A stretch of 64,000 nucleotides of DNA from Acidobacteriaceae bacterium. GTDB taxonomy: Bacteria; Acidobacteriota; Terriglobia; Terriglobales; Acidobacteriaceae. Location of the stretch: assembly GCA_003134815.1 (NCBI GenBank), contig PLCO01000029.1, forward strand, positions 1 to 64,000. The letters run 5' to 3'. Below the pieces are notes generated by a model. That model was given only the letters and a program-made list of their open reading frames with translations, was not told the DNA's origin and did not search any database. The number at the start of each line of letters is the position of its first letter. Position 1 is the first letter of the stretch. Positions 1 through 9,602 of the stretch are shown here, one piece after another. A program made the position numbers and the translations under genes.

Positions 1-1539
1 CTGATGCAGATGGTGAGCGTTCTTGCGCTGAACAAGCTTGAGTTGAAGGAGATGATCGATGCGGAGATGGTTGAAAATCCCGTCCTGGAAGAGATTGACG
101 AAACGGTTCCGATGCTTGATGAGGTTGCGGGCCGCGAGGAGCGGCTGGAGCGCAGTGTCGAGGAGACGGCCGCTCCGCCCAAGGACGTATTCGACGAGAT
201 CGATTTTGGCTCGTACTTCCGGGATTATCTCGATCCCGGCTACCGCACGCAGCCGGAGTATGAGGAAAGCGACAAACCCTCGTTTGAAAATTTTCTCTCC
301 CAGCCTACGAGTTTGTCCGATCACCTGGCGTGGCAGCTGGGAGCTCTAAGCCTGGACGGAAAGCTACTTGGGGCAGCGGAGTTCGTGGTTGGCAATCTGG
401 ATGAAAACGGTTATCTGGCGGCGAGCGAAGAGGATCTCGCCGCTGCTTTTTGCGGTGTTCCAGCGGACGTGGCTGCGAGCAATGGCCATGTGGCGAAGCT
501 GGCCGCGGCACTCGAATTGATCCGGCGCGGGCTTGACCTGGTGCGGCATCTCGATCCGGCGGGAGTGGGAGCGCGGGATTTGCGGCAGTGCCTGGAATTG
601 CAGATTGCGGCGCAGCAGCACGAGTTTGACCATTTGTATGGGCAGGGCTCAGAAGAGATAAGCCAGGATGCGGGGACCGACCCGCACAGGAGCTTCAGGG
701 CCGAGGCCGAGGCCAGGATCGACGAGCGGCGGCGGGCAATGGAGGTGGCGGCGCTGATTGTGGAACGCCACTTGCCTCTGTTGCAAAAGCGGGACGTAAA
801 AGACCTGGCGCGAGCGGCGCAGGTGACAACCGAAGAGGCGCACGCCGGGGTAGAGTTTATCCGCACGCTCGATCCGCGGCCGGGCCGGTTGTACAACCGC
901 GAGCAGACGCGGCTGATAGAGCCTGATGTCTACTTTGTGAAGCGCGGCGGCGAGTGGGTAGTAAGCATGAACGAAGAGGACCTGCCCAGCCTGCGGCTCA
1001 GCCAGCGCTACCGGCGGATGCTGGTCTCCTCAGACACCGACAAGGAAGTGAAGGAGTACGTGAAGGAGCGGTTCCGCTCAGCGCTGCAACTGATGCGAAA
1101 CATCGCACAGAGGAAGAGCACAATTCTGCGGACTTGCGAAGTGATTGTGCGGCGGCAGCAGGAGTTTTTCGATAAGGGCGTGGAAGGGCTGCGCCCGATG
1201 ATGATCAAGGAAGTGGCCGAGGAGATCGGGGTTCACCCCTCGACGGTGAGCCGCGCCGTGGCCAACAAGTACGCGCACACGCCGCAGGGCGTGCTGGAGC
1301 TGCGGTTCTTCTTCTCTGAAGGCTCGAACGGCCCGGAGGGCGCGGACACGCCGCTGCTGGTTTTGAAGCGCAAGGTGCGCAAGTTCATTGAGGACGAAGA
1401 CGCGCGGCATCCGCTGACCGACGACCAACTCGCGGCGATGCTTCAGTCGCAGGGGATTCAACTGACGCGGCGAACGGTGGCGAAGTATCGCGAGGACATG
1501 AACATTCCGTCGACGCACCAGAGGCGGAGGAGGGTCTAG
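1..1539 (+). CDS. rpoN: RNA polymerase sigma-54 factor RpoN (5' end cut by the window)
   Basis: Sigma-54 directs core RNA polymerase to -24/-12 promoters and needs an AAA+ activator to open DNA. The frame is open from base 1, and the visible protein begins inside region I (the LxxLELxxxI segment followed by ENPVLEE), so the true start lies upstream of the window. Next come an acidic, variable region II, the core-binding domain (about residues 100-310), the helix-turn-helix (VAEEIGVHPSTVSRAV, about 405-420) and the C-terminal RpoN box RRTVAKYRE near residue 492, which reads the -24 element. All signature parts of the family are present apart from the missing N-terminal tip. The gene converges on argS across 122 bp. 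Identification is secure; only the start is unknown. Confidence 0.96.
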   Translation: MMQMVSVLALNKLELKEMIDAEMVENPVLEEIDETVPMLDEVAGREERLERSVEETAAPPKDVFDEIDFGSYFRDYLDPGYRTQPEYEESDKPSFENFLSQPTSLSDHLAWQLGALSLDGKLLGAAEFVVGNLDENGYLAASEEDLAAAFCGVPADVAASNGHVAKLAAALELIRRGLDLVRHLDPAGVGARDLRQCLELQIAAQQHEFDHLYGQGSEEISQDAGTDPHRSFRAEAEARIDERRRAMEVAALIVERHLPLLQKRDVKDLARAAQVTTEEAHAGVEFIRTLDPRPGRLYNREQTRLIEPDVYFVKRGGEWVVSMNEEDLPSLRLSQRYRRMLVSSDTDKEVKEYVKERFRSALQLMRNIAQRKSTILRTCEVIVRRQQEFFDKGVEGLRPMMIKEVAEEIGVHPSTVSRAVANKYAHTPQGVLELRFFFSEGSNGPEGADTPLLVLKRKVRKFIEDEDARHPLTDDQLAAMLQSQGIQLTRRTVAKYREDMNIPSTHQRRRRV

Positions 1540-1661
1540 CCCTCAGCTTTTAACCTTCAGCAACAACATCTCACCCCACAAAACAACGCTGTTATTCATT
1601 GGCGTGATTTCCGGAAGATCTCCACTACAGTTCGACTAAAGCCAGCAGCGAGACGCTGCTT

Positions 1662-3659
1662 TTACATGGCTTCGGGGCTTTCAATGTCGAGCAGGGCGAG
1701 AGAACCGACGAGTTCGCGGAGGGCGATGGCGGCGGTCGAGAGCAGAAATGTTTTGCGCGCGGGATCAACTTCCGTGAGGATGTGGTGGCGATGATAGAAG
1801 TTGGCGAACTCCTGCGCGAGCTGGAAGGCGTGCTTGGCGAGATAGGCGGGTTCCGATGTGGCGATGCATTGCTCGATGACTTGCGAGCGGCGACCGGCGC
1901 GGAGCCAGAGGGACCAGATGTCCTGGTTGGCCTCGCCGGCGAGGTAGGCGCCGAGACTGGCGGCGGGAAGGCCGGCGAAATCGGCAAGCACGGCGTCAGG
2001 CGTGGTGTTGCCTTTGCGGAAGATATTGCGGATGCGGACGACAGCGTATTGAATGTAGGGGCCGGTCTCGCCCTCAAAGCTCAGGGCGTCTTTGAAATCA
2101 AAGGCAATGACCGAGTTGCGCGTGACCTTGAGCATGAAGTAGCGGAGAGCGCCGATTGCGATCTGCTCGGCGATCTTCTGGCGCACGGCTGCGTCGTGGG
2201 AGGTCTGGCGCGAGTCGACCTCGGCGCGTGTCGCGGCGATGAGCTTGTCAATGAGATCGTCGGCCTTGACGCCGAAGCCCTTGCGGCCGCTGACTTCAAT
2301 GTAGGATTTTTGCTTGTCTACTTCCGAAATTTCGTAGCCGAGTTCGACGGCGCAGCGGGGTGTGAGCGCGACCATTTCATAACTGAAGTGCGTGTAGTGA
2401 TCGGCTTGATCGGTGTATCCCATGCCGCGCAGGGCCTGGATGACATTCGCCTGCGGGTCGGACTGGCGCGCATCGATGACGTTGTAGATTGCGGTTGCAC
2501 CGCCGAAGTGTGGATGGCTCGGCTCGCCGGATTCGGCGGAGATCCAGCACTCGTGATCGGGATAGGTGAAGAAGCGCTTGTAGCCGAAGTCCTTGCCGAG
2601 CAGGCCGAATTTCCAAAGGTGGTAGGCGATGTCTTTGCCGACGTAAGTGACGGTGCCATTGGAGCGGACGATCACCTTGGCGTCATCGTCCGTTTCGTTC
2701 TCCTTGGTTTCTGCGCCGGGCCGGTTCATCACCCAGCAGCCTTTGTTCTTGCCTTCATCCTCGAAATAGAGCACGCCTGATTGCTTGAGTTTTTCGAATG
2801 CAGCTTCCCAGAATTTAAGGTGAAGAATCTCGCTCTCGCGCGGCAGAAAATCGTATTCGATGCCGAGGCGAAGCATAGTTTCGAGATGGCGGCGGAGAAC
2901 GGCGGTAGATATGAGGTCGGCGATTTCAGCAGTGTCGTTGCCGCCGCGCTCGATGAGGTGCAGCGTGTCGAGGCGCAATTGTTTGCGCGCGGTCTTTTCC
3001 TCGTCGGTTCCTTCGCCATACCACTGTGATGTACGGGCGTAGAGGTCCCAACAGTAATAGTCGATGAGCTGGCCGTTACTAGCGAGCTCTGTCACCAGCG
3101 CGTGAACTTCGGCGACCGTTTTCTTTTCGAGATGCAGAAAACCCACAACGACATCGGCGACCTGGACGCCGGTGTTGTCAATGTAGTTCTGTACATCAAC
3201 TTTGTAGCCAGCGGCGCGAAGCAGGCGGACGAATGTGTCGCCAAGGATGGCATTCCGCAAATGTCCGATGTGCGCGGCCTTGTTGGGATTGATCGATGTG
3301 TGCTCAACGAGCACATGGCCCTGCGCAGATGGCAACCGACCCTCTGCGGGAACGACAAGTTGAACTGCTTCGGCGCGGTCGAGATAGGCGTTGATGTAGC
3401 CTGCGCCGGCAACTTCGAATTTGGCGAAGCCCGGGAGCAAGCCGAGGTCGGCGAGGAGGGCGGCGACGATCTCCTGGGCGATGATCTTCGGCGCCTTGCG
3501 CAGTTTGCGGGCCAGTTCGAAGGCGATGGGCGTAGCGATCTCGCCGAGGCCCAGATCAGGCGGCGTCTCGAGAGGAATCGAGCCGATGTCTAATTCGAAC
3601 CTATTTTTGAGGACGGCGCGAAGACGATCGGAGAGCCGCTTTTCGAGTTCGAGAACCAC
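1662..3659 (-). CDS. argS: Arginyl-tRNA synthetase
   Basis: Class I aminoacyl-tRNA synthetase that charges tRNA-Arg with arginine in the cytoplasm. The 665-residue protein has the N-terminal additional domain of ArgS (about 1-110) and the HIGH signature as AHIGHLRNA (HIGH at residues 130-133) within the Rossmann fold. A degenerate second signature, SGRKGFGVKADDL, stands in the place of KMSKS, as is usual for ArgS. An alpha-helical anticodon-binding domain follows, ending in the family-typical LLDIESPEAM. The start is a GTG with a GAGG element about 8 bases upstream. The gene is divergent from metG, with about 190 bp between them. It is slightly longer than the usual 550-600 residues because of insertions in the catalytic domain. 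A 332-residue open frame on the opposite strand is a shadow. Confidence 0.96.
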   Translation of the reverse strand: MVLELEKRLSDRLRAVLKNRFELDIGSIPLETPPDLGLGEIATPIAFELARKLRKAPKIIAQEIVAALLADLGLLPGFAKFEVAGAGYINAYLDRAEAVQLVVPAEGRLPSAQGHVLVEHTSINPNKAAHIGHLRNAILGDTFVRLLRAAGYKVDVQNYIDNTGVQVADVVVGFLHLEKKTVAEVHALVTELASNGQLIDYYCWDLYARTSQWYGEGTDEEKTARKQLRLDTLHLIERGGNDTAEIADLISTAVLRRHLETMLRLGIEYDFLPRESEILHLKFWEAAFEKLKQSGVLYFEDEGKNKGCWVMNRPGAETKENETDDDAKVIVRSNGTVTYVGKDIAYHLWKFGLLGKDFGYKRFFTYPDHECWISAESGEPSHPHFGGATAIYNVIDARQSDPQANVIQALRGMGYTDQADHYTHFSYEMVALTPRCAVELGYEISEVDKQKSYIEVSGRKGFGVKADDLIDKLIAATRAEVDSRQTSHDAAVRQKIAEQIAIGALRYFMLKVTRNSVIAFDFKDALSFEGETGPYIQYAVVRIRNIFRKGNTTPDAVLADFAGLPAASLGAYLAGEANQDIWSLWLRAGRRSQVIEQCIATSEPAYLAKHAFQLAQEFANFYHRHHILTEVDPARKTFLLSTAAIALRELVGSLALLDIESPEAM

Positions 3660-3853
3660 GCTTGAGCCTCAGGGAAACGCTTGATTTTCCTAGTGATTTT
3701 AGCACCTGCGGTGAGGCGGGCTCTCATGGAACGGTGCGAGGCGATGAGCGAAGCGCGAGGGCGCCTATCGATCCGCGATGCCTTAAGCGCGATGCCTTAA
3801 GATGGAGGGTGACCGCCGATCAAGCCGCCATTTCTTCTGCGCGCAGACCGACT

Positions 3854-6073
3854 ATGACCGAATCAGCTTCCAATCCAAACCGCTTTTACCTGACCACGCC
3901 GATTTACTACGTAAATGCGAGGCCGCACCTGGGTCACGCGTACTCGACGATCGTGTGTGACGCGATTGCGCGGCGCAAGCGTGCGCTTGGGATCGAGACG
4001 TGGTTTTTGACGGGGACGGACGAGCACGGGCAGAAGATTGAACGCAGCGCCAAGGCCGCAGGCTGCACACCGGAGGAGTTCGCGACCAAGATCGCGGGCG
4101 AGTTTCGTGGGTTGTGGGACCGGCTGGGGCTGACGTACGACGACTTTATCCGAACCACGGAGCCTCGTCACATCCGCGGCGTGCAGCACTTGTTCGCAAC
4201 GCTGCGCGACAAGGGGTACATCTACAAAGGCTCGTACACGGGGCAGTATTGCGTGTTCGACGAGGCGTACGTGGACGGGCCGCCGGAAACTCCGTGCCCC
4301 GATTGCGGACGGCCGACGGAGACGGTGAGCGAGGAGAACTATTTCTTCAAGCTGTCGGCATTCGAGCGGAAGTTGCTGGAGTTTTACGAAGCGAATCCGG
4401 AGTTCATGGGGCCGGAATCGACGCGGCGCGAGGTGATCAGCTTTGTGCGCAGCGGGCTGAAAGACCTTTCGGTGAGCCGGACGAGTTTTTCGTGGGGCAT
4501 ACCGGTGCCGGGCGACGAGAAGCACGTGGTGTATGTGTGGCTGGACGCACTGGCGAATTACATTACTGCGCTGGGATACGGGTCCGATGATCCGAAAGAC
4601 AAGGCGCGATTTGAAAAATTCTGGCCGGCGGACATTCATCTGATCGGGAAAGAGATCAGCCGATTCCACTGCGTTTACTGGCCTGCGTTTCTGATGGCCG
4701 CAGGGGTTGCGCTGCCGCGCTCGGTGCGAGCGAATGGGTGGCTGCTGTTCGACCAGGGAAAGATGTCGAAGTCGCGCGGGAACATTGTGCGCGCGGAAAC
4801 CGTTCACGAAGTGCTGGGCGCGGATGCGCTGCGGTACTTCCTGCTGCGGGAGATTCCCTTTGGGCAGGACGGGAATTTCAGCTTTGATGCATTGGTGCAG
4901 CGGTACAACGGCGACCTGGCCAACGGCTACGGCAACCTGGTGAGCCGCGTGGTGAACATGGTGCACAGGTACTTCGGCGGGTTTGCGCCGGAGGCGGGCG
5001 CGGAGACGCCGGCTGAAGCTACATTGCGCGGAAATGCCGAGGCGGCGATTGCGGCGTTTGGTCCGGCGTTCGATGAGTTGAATTTCTCCGATGCGCTGAA
5101 GACATTGTGGGCGGTGGTGGCGGAGACGGACGGATATTTGACGGCGAATGCGCCGTGGAAAAAGCCGGCGGAGCGATCGGACGCGGACCACGCGAGATTG
5201 CAGGCGCGAGTTCTGGCGACGGCAGCGGAGGCGATTCGCGTGATTACGGCCTTAGCGTATCCGATTTTGCCGGACGCGGCGGCGAAGGTGTGGGCGCAGC
5301 TTGGATTGGGCGAGTTGGCGGAAGCCGCGAAGAGCGGATTCTTGAGGGATCTTGCGTGGGGCGGATTGAAGGCGGGGACGAAGTTTGGCGAACCCGCGCC
5401 GCTGTTTCCGCGCGCGGAGAAGGAAGCGATTGAGCGTATGCAGAGCCTCGAAGACGAAAACAACCGCACTGCAGTGGAAGCGGCGGGCGGCGGAAGTGGT
5501 ACGGAGAACGCAAAAGCGCCTGCACCAGCGAAGCAGGAGATGGCTGCGGTACCGGTGAAGGCGGCTGTGGCGATGGCTCCCGTGGCGGCGGCAACGCGGG
5601 CAGCGCCGATGGCTGCGAAGGTTGTGGCGACTGCTGAGGCGGTGGGTGCAAGCGCTCCTTCGGCGAGTGTGGACCTGCCGGTTGCGCCGCAAACTGCGGT
5701 GGGGGCGTCGGCTCAAGCTGCGGCGGAAACCGCAGCGCAAGGTCCGCAGCACATTACGATCGACGACTTTGCCAAAGTTGAGCTGCGCGTGGCGCAGATT
5801 CTGGTGGCCGAGCGCGTGCCGAAGGCGGACAAGCTGTTGCGTCTCGAAGTCGATCTTGGAACCGAGAAGCGGCAGATACTTGCCGGGATCGCGGAACATT
5901 ACGAGCCGGAGAAACTGATCGGGCGCAGGATTGTGATCGTCGCGAACCTGGCGCCGAGGAAGATGCGCGGACTTGAATCAAACGGAATGCTGCTGGCCGC
6001 TTCGCTCGAAGGCGGAGCGCCGGTGCTGGCGGGGTTCCTTGAGGACGTGCCGCTGGGCGCGCGGCTCAAGTAG
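3854..6073 (+). CDS. metG: Methionyl-tRNA synthetase with C-terminal tRNA-binding domain
   Basis: Charges initiator and elongator tRNA-Met. I place the start at the ATG of MTESASNPNRFYLTTPIYY, because the 64 codons upstream in the same frame do not resemble MetG; this gives 739 residues. Visible parts are the HIGH-type motif PHLGHAYS (about 24-31), a connective-peptide knuckle with one CPDC pair, KMSKS at residues 303-307, and the helical anticodon domain to about 535. The C-terminal Trbp111/EMAPII-like domain begins at about residue 634 (IDDFAKVELRVAQIL) and normally dimerises and grips the tRNA elbow. Between the last two lies an unusually long linker of about 90 residues made almost entirely of Ala, Pro, Val and Gly. 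Family assignment is firm. Confidence 0.96.
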   Translation: MTESASNPNRFYLTTPIYYVNARPHLGHAYSTIVCDAIARRKRALGIETWFLTGTDEHGQKIERSAKAAGCTPEEFATKIAGEFRGLWDRLGLTYDDFIRTTEPRHIRGVQHLFATLRDKGYIYKGSYTGQYCVFDEAYVDGPPETPCPDCGRPTETVSEENYFFKLSAFERKLLEFYEANPEFMGPESTRREVISFVRSGLKDLSVSRTSFSWGIPVPGDEKHVVYVWLDALANYITALGYGSDDPKDKARFEKFWPADIHLIGKEISRFHCVYWPAFLMAAGVALPRSVRANGWLLFDQGKMSKSRGNIVRAETVHEVLGADALRYFLLREIPFGQDGNFSFDALVQRYNGDLANGYGNLVSRVVNMVHRYFGGFAPEAGAETPAEATLRGNAEAAIAAFGPAFDELNFSDALKTLWAVVAETDGYLTANAPWKKPAERSDADHARLQARVLATAAEAIRVITALAYPILPDAAAKVWAQLGLGELAEAAKSGFLRDLAWGGLKAGTKFGEPAPLFPRAEKEAIERMQSLEDENNRTAVEAAGGGSGTENAKAPAPAKQEMAAVPVKAAVAMAPVAAATRAAPMAAKVVATAEAVGASAPSASVDLPVAPQTAVGASAQAAAETAAQGPQHITIDDFAKVELRVAQILVAERVPKADKLLRLEVDLGTEKRQILAGIAEHYEPEKLIGRRIVIVANLAPRKMRGLESNGMLLAASLEGGAPVLAGFLEDVPLGARLK

Positions 6074-6138
6074 GCGCTCCGCGCTTTTACCTTATGGAGT
6101 AGAGACGTACGTTACGCACGGGCGGCGCAAGCAAAAAC

Positions 6139-6223
6139 TGGTGCGGAAGGCGGGACTTGAACCCGCAAGCCTTTTGGGCGCCAGCTCCTAAGGCTGGTGT
6201 GTTTGCCATTTCACCACTTCCGC
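6139..6223 (-). tRNA. tRNA-Leu (anticodon TAG)
   Basis: An 85-base class II tRNA is read on the minus strand, with CCA encoded. The acceptor arms GCGGAAG and CTTCCGC pair fully, the T-arm carries GGTTCAAGTCC, and the anticodon stem CCAGC/GCTGG encloses the loop CTTAGGA, giving anticodon TAG for CUA codons. The extra arm of the variable loop fits leucine. It sits between metG and moaC and is not part of a tRNA cluster. Confidence 0.96.
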
Positions 6224-6254
6224 ACAGTGCGGCAGGCCGGGCCTGACCTTCTCA

Positions 6255-6284
6255 AGTCTAGTGTGAAAACGACGCGGGTGGCAA
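6255..6284 (-). promoter_or_regulatory. Sigma-70-type promoter of tRNA-Leu
   Basis: On the minus strand TTGCCA (6284-6279) and TAGACT (6260-6255) are separated by 18 bases. Transcription would begin near 6248, about 25 bases before the mature tRNA 5' end. Placement directly ahead of a tRNA supports it; there is no experimental evidence. Confidence 0.6.
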
Positions 6285-6318
6285 TGCGCCTGTTGTGGTG
6301 TGCGCACCGGCAGGCATC

Positions 6319-6861
6319 CTATTTTGATTTGCGCGAGAAAGCTCCGGATTTGCCGCCGGATTTGGATTCGAGACGAATGTCGCGAATGATTATGGCTTTG
6401 TCGAGTGCCTTGGTCATGTCGTAGACAGTGAGCGCGGCGATGGAGGCCGCGGTGAGGGCTTCCATTTCGACACCGGTGGGGCCGGTGGTGGAAACGGTTG
6501 AGGTGATGCGCACGCCGCCGCGGACGATTGCAGCCTGGACGTCGATGTGAGTGAGCGCGAGGGGATGGCACATGGGAATAATGTCGGCGGTGCGCTTGGC
6601 GGCCTGAATTCCGGCGAAGCGCGCGACCTCAAGCGGATTGCCCTTGGGGTTCGAGGGCAGCGCCGCAAGGACCGCGGATGAAAGCTCGACGAAGGCGGAT
6701 GCAGTTGCGGTGCGGGGCGTGTGCCGCTTGGCGCCGACGTCGACCATAGAGGCGTGGCCTGCGGCGTCGAAATGCGAGAGGCGTGATTTTTTCGGCTGTG
6801 CATGGCGCTTGCGCGCGGGTTGCGAAGAAAGTGCGGGCTTGGGGCGCAAAGATTTGGGCAT
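6319..6861 (-). CDS. moaC: Cyclic pyranopterin monophosphate synthase MoaC
   Basis: Converts 3',8-cyclo-7,8-dihydro-GTP (the MoaA product) to cyclic pyranopterin monophosphate, an early step of molybdenum-cofactor synthesis. The 180-residue protein carries the family blocks DVGAKRHTPRTA, IPMCHPLALTH and GPTGVEMEALTA with the active-site region near the conserved Asp-Met-Thr-Lys (YDMTKALDK). The first 30 residues are a basic, Ala/Pro-rich extension not needed by the fold. A TGAGGA ribosome-binding site precedes the ATG, and only 8 bases separate it from the stop of moeA, so the two are cotranscribed with moeA first. No moaA or moaE is present in the window. Confidence 0.95.
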   Translation of the reverse strand: MPKSLRPKPALSSQPARKRHAQPKKSRLSHFDAAGHASMVDVGAKRHTPRTATASAFVELSSAVLAALPSNPKGNPLEVARFAGIQAAKRTADIIPMCHPLALTHIDVQAAIVRGGVRITSTVSTTGPTGVEMEALTAASIAALTVYDMTKALDKAIIIRDIRLESKSGGKSGAFSRKSK

Positions 6862-6869
6862 GAGAATCC

Positions 6870-8213
6870 TCAGAGAAGCAGAATGCGAACGGTCGAGCCG
6901 GCGCGAAGGCGATTTGTTTCTTCGGGCACGACGAGGAAGCAGTTGGCGCGGGCCATGGCGGCGAGGTCACCCGAACCCTGCCATGAAACGAGTGCGACTT
7001 CAGGGGTGGGGCCGGAGAAGGTGCAGGCAGCGGGGAGAAAGCGCGTGAGGCCAGTCTTTGTTTTGACGTCTTCGGTGAGGCGCGCGAGGGCAAAGCGAGG
7101 GCCGCGGGCGAAATTCGGGCTGCGGGCGCTGCGGCCGGCAAGGGCGGCAACTACCGGCGCGGCAAAGAGCAGAAACGTAACGGCCGAGGAGACTGGATTG
7201 CCGGGCAGACCAAAGATGCAGCAGCGCTTCGCGCCGTTCTGGTCTTGGACGGGATTCTTGGAACGTCTGGGCATCTCGCCAAAGACGAGAGGCTTGCCGG
7301 GCTGGATACGGACGCCGGTGAAGTGGAAGCGCGCTCCGGCACGGATGAGAGCCGGTTCGACGAGATCGAATTTACCCGCGGAGACGCCGCCGGTGATGAG
7401 GAGTAGATCGGCTGAGGCGGCGCGGGCAAGCGCGGCGTCGAGCGATTTGGCCGTGTCGCGAGCGACGGGCAGAATCCAAGGCTCGCCGCTCGCGGCAGAG
7501 ACCATGGCGGCGAGCATGGCGCTGCTCGAGTTGCGAATCTGGCTAGGGCCGGGAGTGGAGCGGATGGGGACGAGTTCGTCGCCGGTCGAGAGGATGGCCA
7601 CGCGCGGCTTGAGGAAGACGCTCAATGAAGTGCACCCGCAGGAGGCGGCAAGCGCGATTTGCGCTGCGCCGATCGGGGAGCCGGCGGGAAGAAGTTTGTC
7701 GCCTTTGCGCGCTTGAGCGCCGCGAGCGATGAAATTTTCACCTTTGCGGATGATGCGCGGCGGCAGGAGCCGGATGGAGCGGGCGGAGGCGGCGCAGGAT
7801 TTTTCGACGTGGGCGTCAAACTCTTTAACGTGTTCCAGCATGATGACTGCGTCAGCGCCGGCCGGGATGGGCGCGCCGGTCATGATCTCCCAGACCGAGC
7901 CGCGTGGAAGCGGACCGGACGAAGTTTGTCCGGCACGGGTTGAGCCGGCTAGAGCGAGGGGACGATGCGTTGACGCCTCTGTGGCGCGGCAGGCAAATCC
8001 GTCGCGCGTGGAGCGAGCGAAGGCGGGCTGGTCGGCGTCGGCGCGCAGAGGTTCGGCAAGGACGCGGCCGAGAGCGTGGTCGAGCCGGATACGCTCGATG
8101 GCCGAACTACGGGGGCCGGGACGATGGCGGGCGAGCTTCGCAGCGTAGGCGGCAACCAGCGCAGAAGCCTCGTCGTAGCTGAACAGACTGGGGCTCGGCA
8201 AAGCTTTGCTCAT
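6870..8213 (-). CDS. moeA: Molybdopterin molybdenumtransferase MoeA
   Basis: MoeA inserts molybdate into adenylylated molybdopterin, the last common step of molybdenum-cofactor synthesis. The 447-residue protein shows the MoeA N-terminal part (ARSTRDGFACRA, about 85-96; MTGAPIPAGADAVIMLE), then the MogA-like molybdopterin-binding domain with STGDELVP and ITGGVSAGKFDLV, PGKPLVFG and GLPGNPVSSAVTF. The C-terminal beta-barrel domain IV ends with RILLL. It lies 33 bases downstream of a secreted TPR gene on the same strand and 8 bases before moaC. The start ATG has no strong Shine-Dalgarno sequence, so translation may depend on upstream readthrough. Confidence 0.95.
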   Translation of the reverse strand: MSKALPSPSLFSYDEASALVAAYAAKLARHRPGPRSSAIERIRLDHALGRVLAEPLRADADQPAFARSTRDGFACRATEASTHRPLALAGSTRAGQTSSGPLPRGSVWEIMTGAPIPAGADAVIMLEHVKEFDAHVEKSCAASARSIRLLPPRIIRKGENFIARGAQARKGDKLLPAGSPIGAAQIALAASCGCTSLSVFLKPRVAILSTGDELVPIRSTPGPSQIRNSSSAMLAAMVSAASGEPWILPVARDTAKSLDAALARAASADLLLITGGVSAGKFDLVEPALIRAGARFHFTGVRIQPGKPLVFGEMPRRSKNPVQDQNGAKRCCIFGLPGNPVSSAVTFLLFAAPVVAALAGRSARSPNFARGPRFALARLTEDVKTKTGLTRFLPAACTFSGPTPEVALVSWQGSGDLAAMARANCFLVVPEETNRLRAGSTVRILLL

Positions 8214-8246
8214 GCAATGGATTGTAGAGGGTGAATGAGCGGCGCG

Positions 8247-9509
8247 TTATTTCTGTGAGGTTGAAGCGGGAGGGGCTGAGGGTTCACTCGCCCGCTCGAA
8301 AATGCCGGCGCGGTCGAGGATGCTTGAGGCGTTTGCGGCGTACGGGCCACTCGGGTCGAGCTCAAGATACTTGCGATAAGCGTCGGCGCAACCGGCAGGC
8401 AGAACGAGCTTGTTGGTCTCCGGATCGAGGCGGGCGTTCGCGGAAAGACCATCGGCCTTGATGTAATACAGAATGGCCTGGTCAGGATCGGCTTTGATGG
8501 CAATGTCGGCTGCATCGACCTGTGCATCGAAGTTTCTCGCGTTGAAGAAGGCGATGGCCTGACTGCGCAGGTATTTGGCGGCGTTGGCGGGATCTGCTTT
8601 GGCGGCGGCGTCAAAGGCGGCGTTTGCATCATCGACCATGAGCGTACGGGCATACACATCGCCCAGACCGGCCTGCGCGGCGGCTACGACTTCCGGCCGA
8701 GGCGGATCCTCCTTGAGCGCGAGATAGAGTGCCTTTTTGAAGTTCAATTCAGCGTCAAGATAATTTCTGAGGCCAGTCTCGGCCCGCGCCAACCCGATCC
8801 AAACGACAGGCTCGGAGGAATCGGCGGACGCGTCTTTGGTCATGAGGATCTCAATTTCGGTGAGCTTGGCGTTCTCGATCTCGGCGGTCAAGGACTCGAC
8901 GTCCTCGCGCGCGGCGGCTGGTCCAAGATTTTGTGCTGCGGTCGAGCGTGCATTGACGGCGGCCTGAAGGTCGAGATTCACAATCTGCAGGTCGGCATCG
9001 ATGGCAGCGGCACTGCGCTTGGCGCCTGAGGCTGCTTCGATGTTTGCTTCCGAAAGCTCCTGTAGAAGCTGTTGTTGCTCAGGCGATAGCCTGGCGATGA
9101 ACTCCCGCCGGGTCATGTCGATGTCCTGTGCCGTATCCTGCGCGGTCACAACCTGGACACCGCTGATGTAATCGACGATTTTTCCCGCTGGCGTATCGGG
9201 CGCACGGTAGACGATTGTGTATTCGCCCGGAGGCGCCTGGCCGGAGAATTCGCCGGCTGGAGAGACGGGGAAGTTGTAGCTCAATGTCTCGCCTCCGTCG
9301 ACAGAGAGGCTGACCGTACCGTCCTTTTGCGGCACGCCGGCCGGATTGATGACGCGGCCGTGGATCCGGCCCACTTCAGAGGTAGGCGGCTGCTGCGCCG
9401 GCGCGGATAACTGCTGCGCTTGCGCGGGCACCGGGACGGCCGAGAAAAAGCCGGCAAACCCTGAGAGGCACGCCAGCGAAATGATGCGCAGACGGAGCGC
9501 AGAACTCAT
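8247..9509 (-). CDS. Secreted TPR protein with N-terminal carboxypeptidase-regulatory-like domain (copy 2)
   Basis: I take the ATG of MSSALRLRIISLACL as the start, since it begins directly with a signal peptide cleaved near PAQAQQ; a frame-open extension of 21 codons upstream is non-hydrophobic. The mature protein starts with a beta-sandwich of CarboxypepD_reg type (GRIHGRVINPAGVPQKDGTV), then a coiled, Ala/Glu-rich helical stretch. Tetratricopeptide repeats follow (for example AQAGLGDVYARTLMVDDANAAF, spread over two helices) up to a C-terminal KYLELDPSGPYAANASSIL. It is a clear paralogue of the gene at 9671-10882, with which it is collinear throughout. It is probably a periplasmic or outer-membrane scaffold; its molecular function is unknown. 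It is followed at 33 bases by moeA, probably by chance of layout. Confidence 0.8.
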   Translation of the reverse strand: MSSALRLRIISLACLSGFAGFFSAVPVPAQAQQLSAPAQQPPTSEVGRIHGRVINPAGVPQKDGTVSLSVDGGETLSYNFPVSPAGEFSGQAPPGEYTIVYRAPDTPAGKIVDYISGVQVVTAQDTAQDIDMTRREFIARLSPEQQQLLQELSEANIEAASGAKRSAAAIDADLQIVNLDLQAAVNARSTAAQNLGPAAAREDVESLTAEIENAKLTEIEILMTKDASADSSEPVVWIGLARAETGLRNYLDAELNFKKALYLALKEDPPRPEVVAAAQAGLGDVYARTLMVDDANAAFDAAAKADPANAAKYLRSQAIAFFNARNFDAQVDAADIAIKADPDQAILYYIKADGLSANARLDPETNKLVLPAGCADAYRKYLELDPSGPYAANASSILDRAGIFERASEPSAPPASTSQK

Positions 9510-9602
9510 GCAAGGAATTGTAGAAGGTGAGGACCGCCGAGGAAAATCGAGGTTCGGCGGTTCGACATTCACATGTCCGGCAAAAACTGGTTTCGCAAAC
9601 AG

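Noticed and set aside
1782-2780. 332-codon plus-strand frame opposite argS
   Set aside because: Argument as above: no recognisable family, and ArgS on the other strand is certain.
3863-5191. 442-codon minus-strand frame opposite metG
   Set aside because: Basic, repetitive composition without any domain; shadow of MetG.
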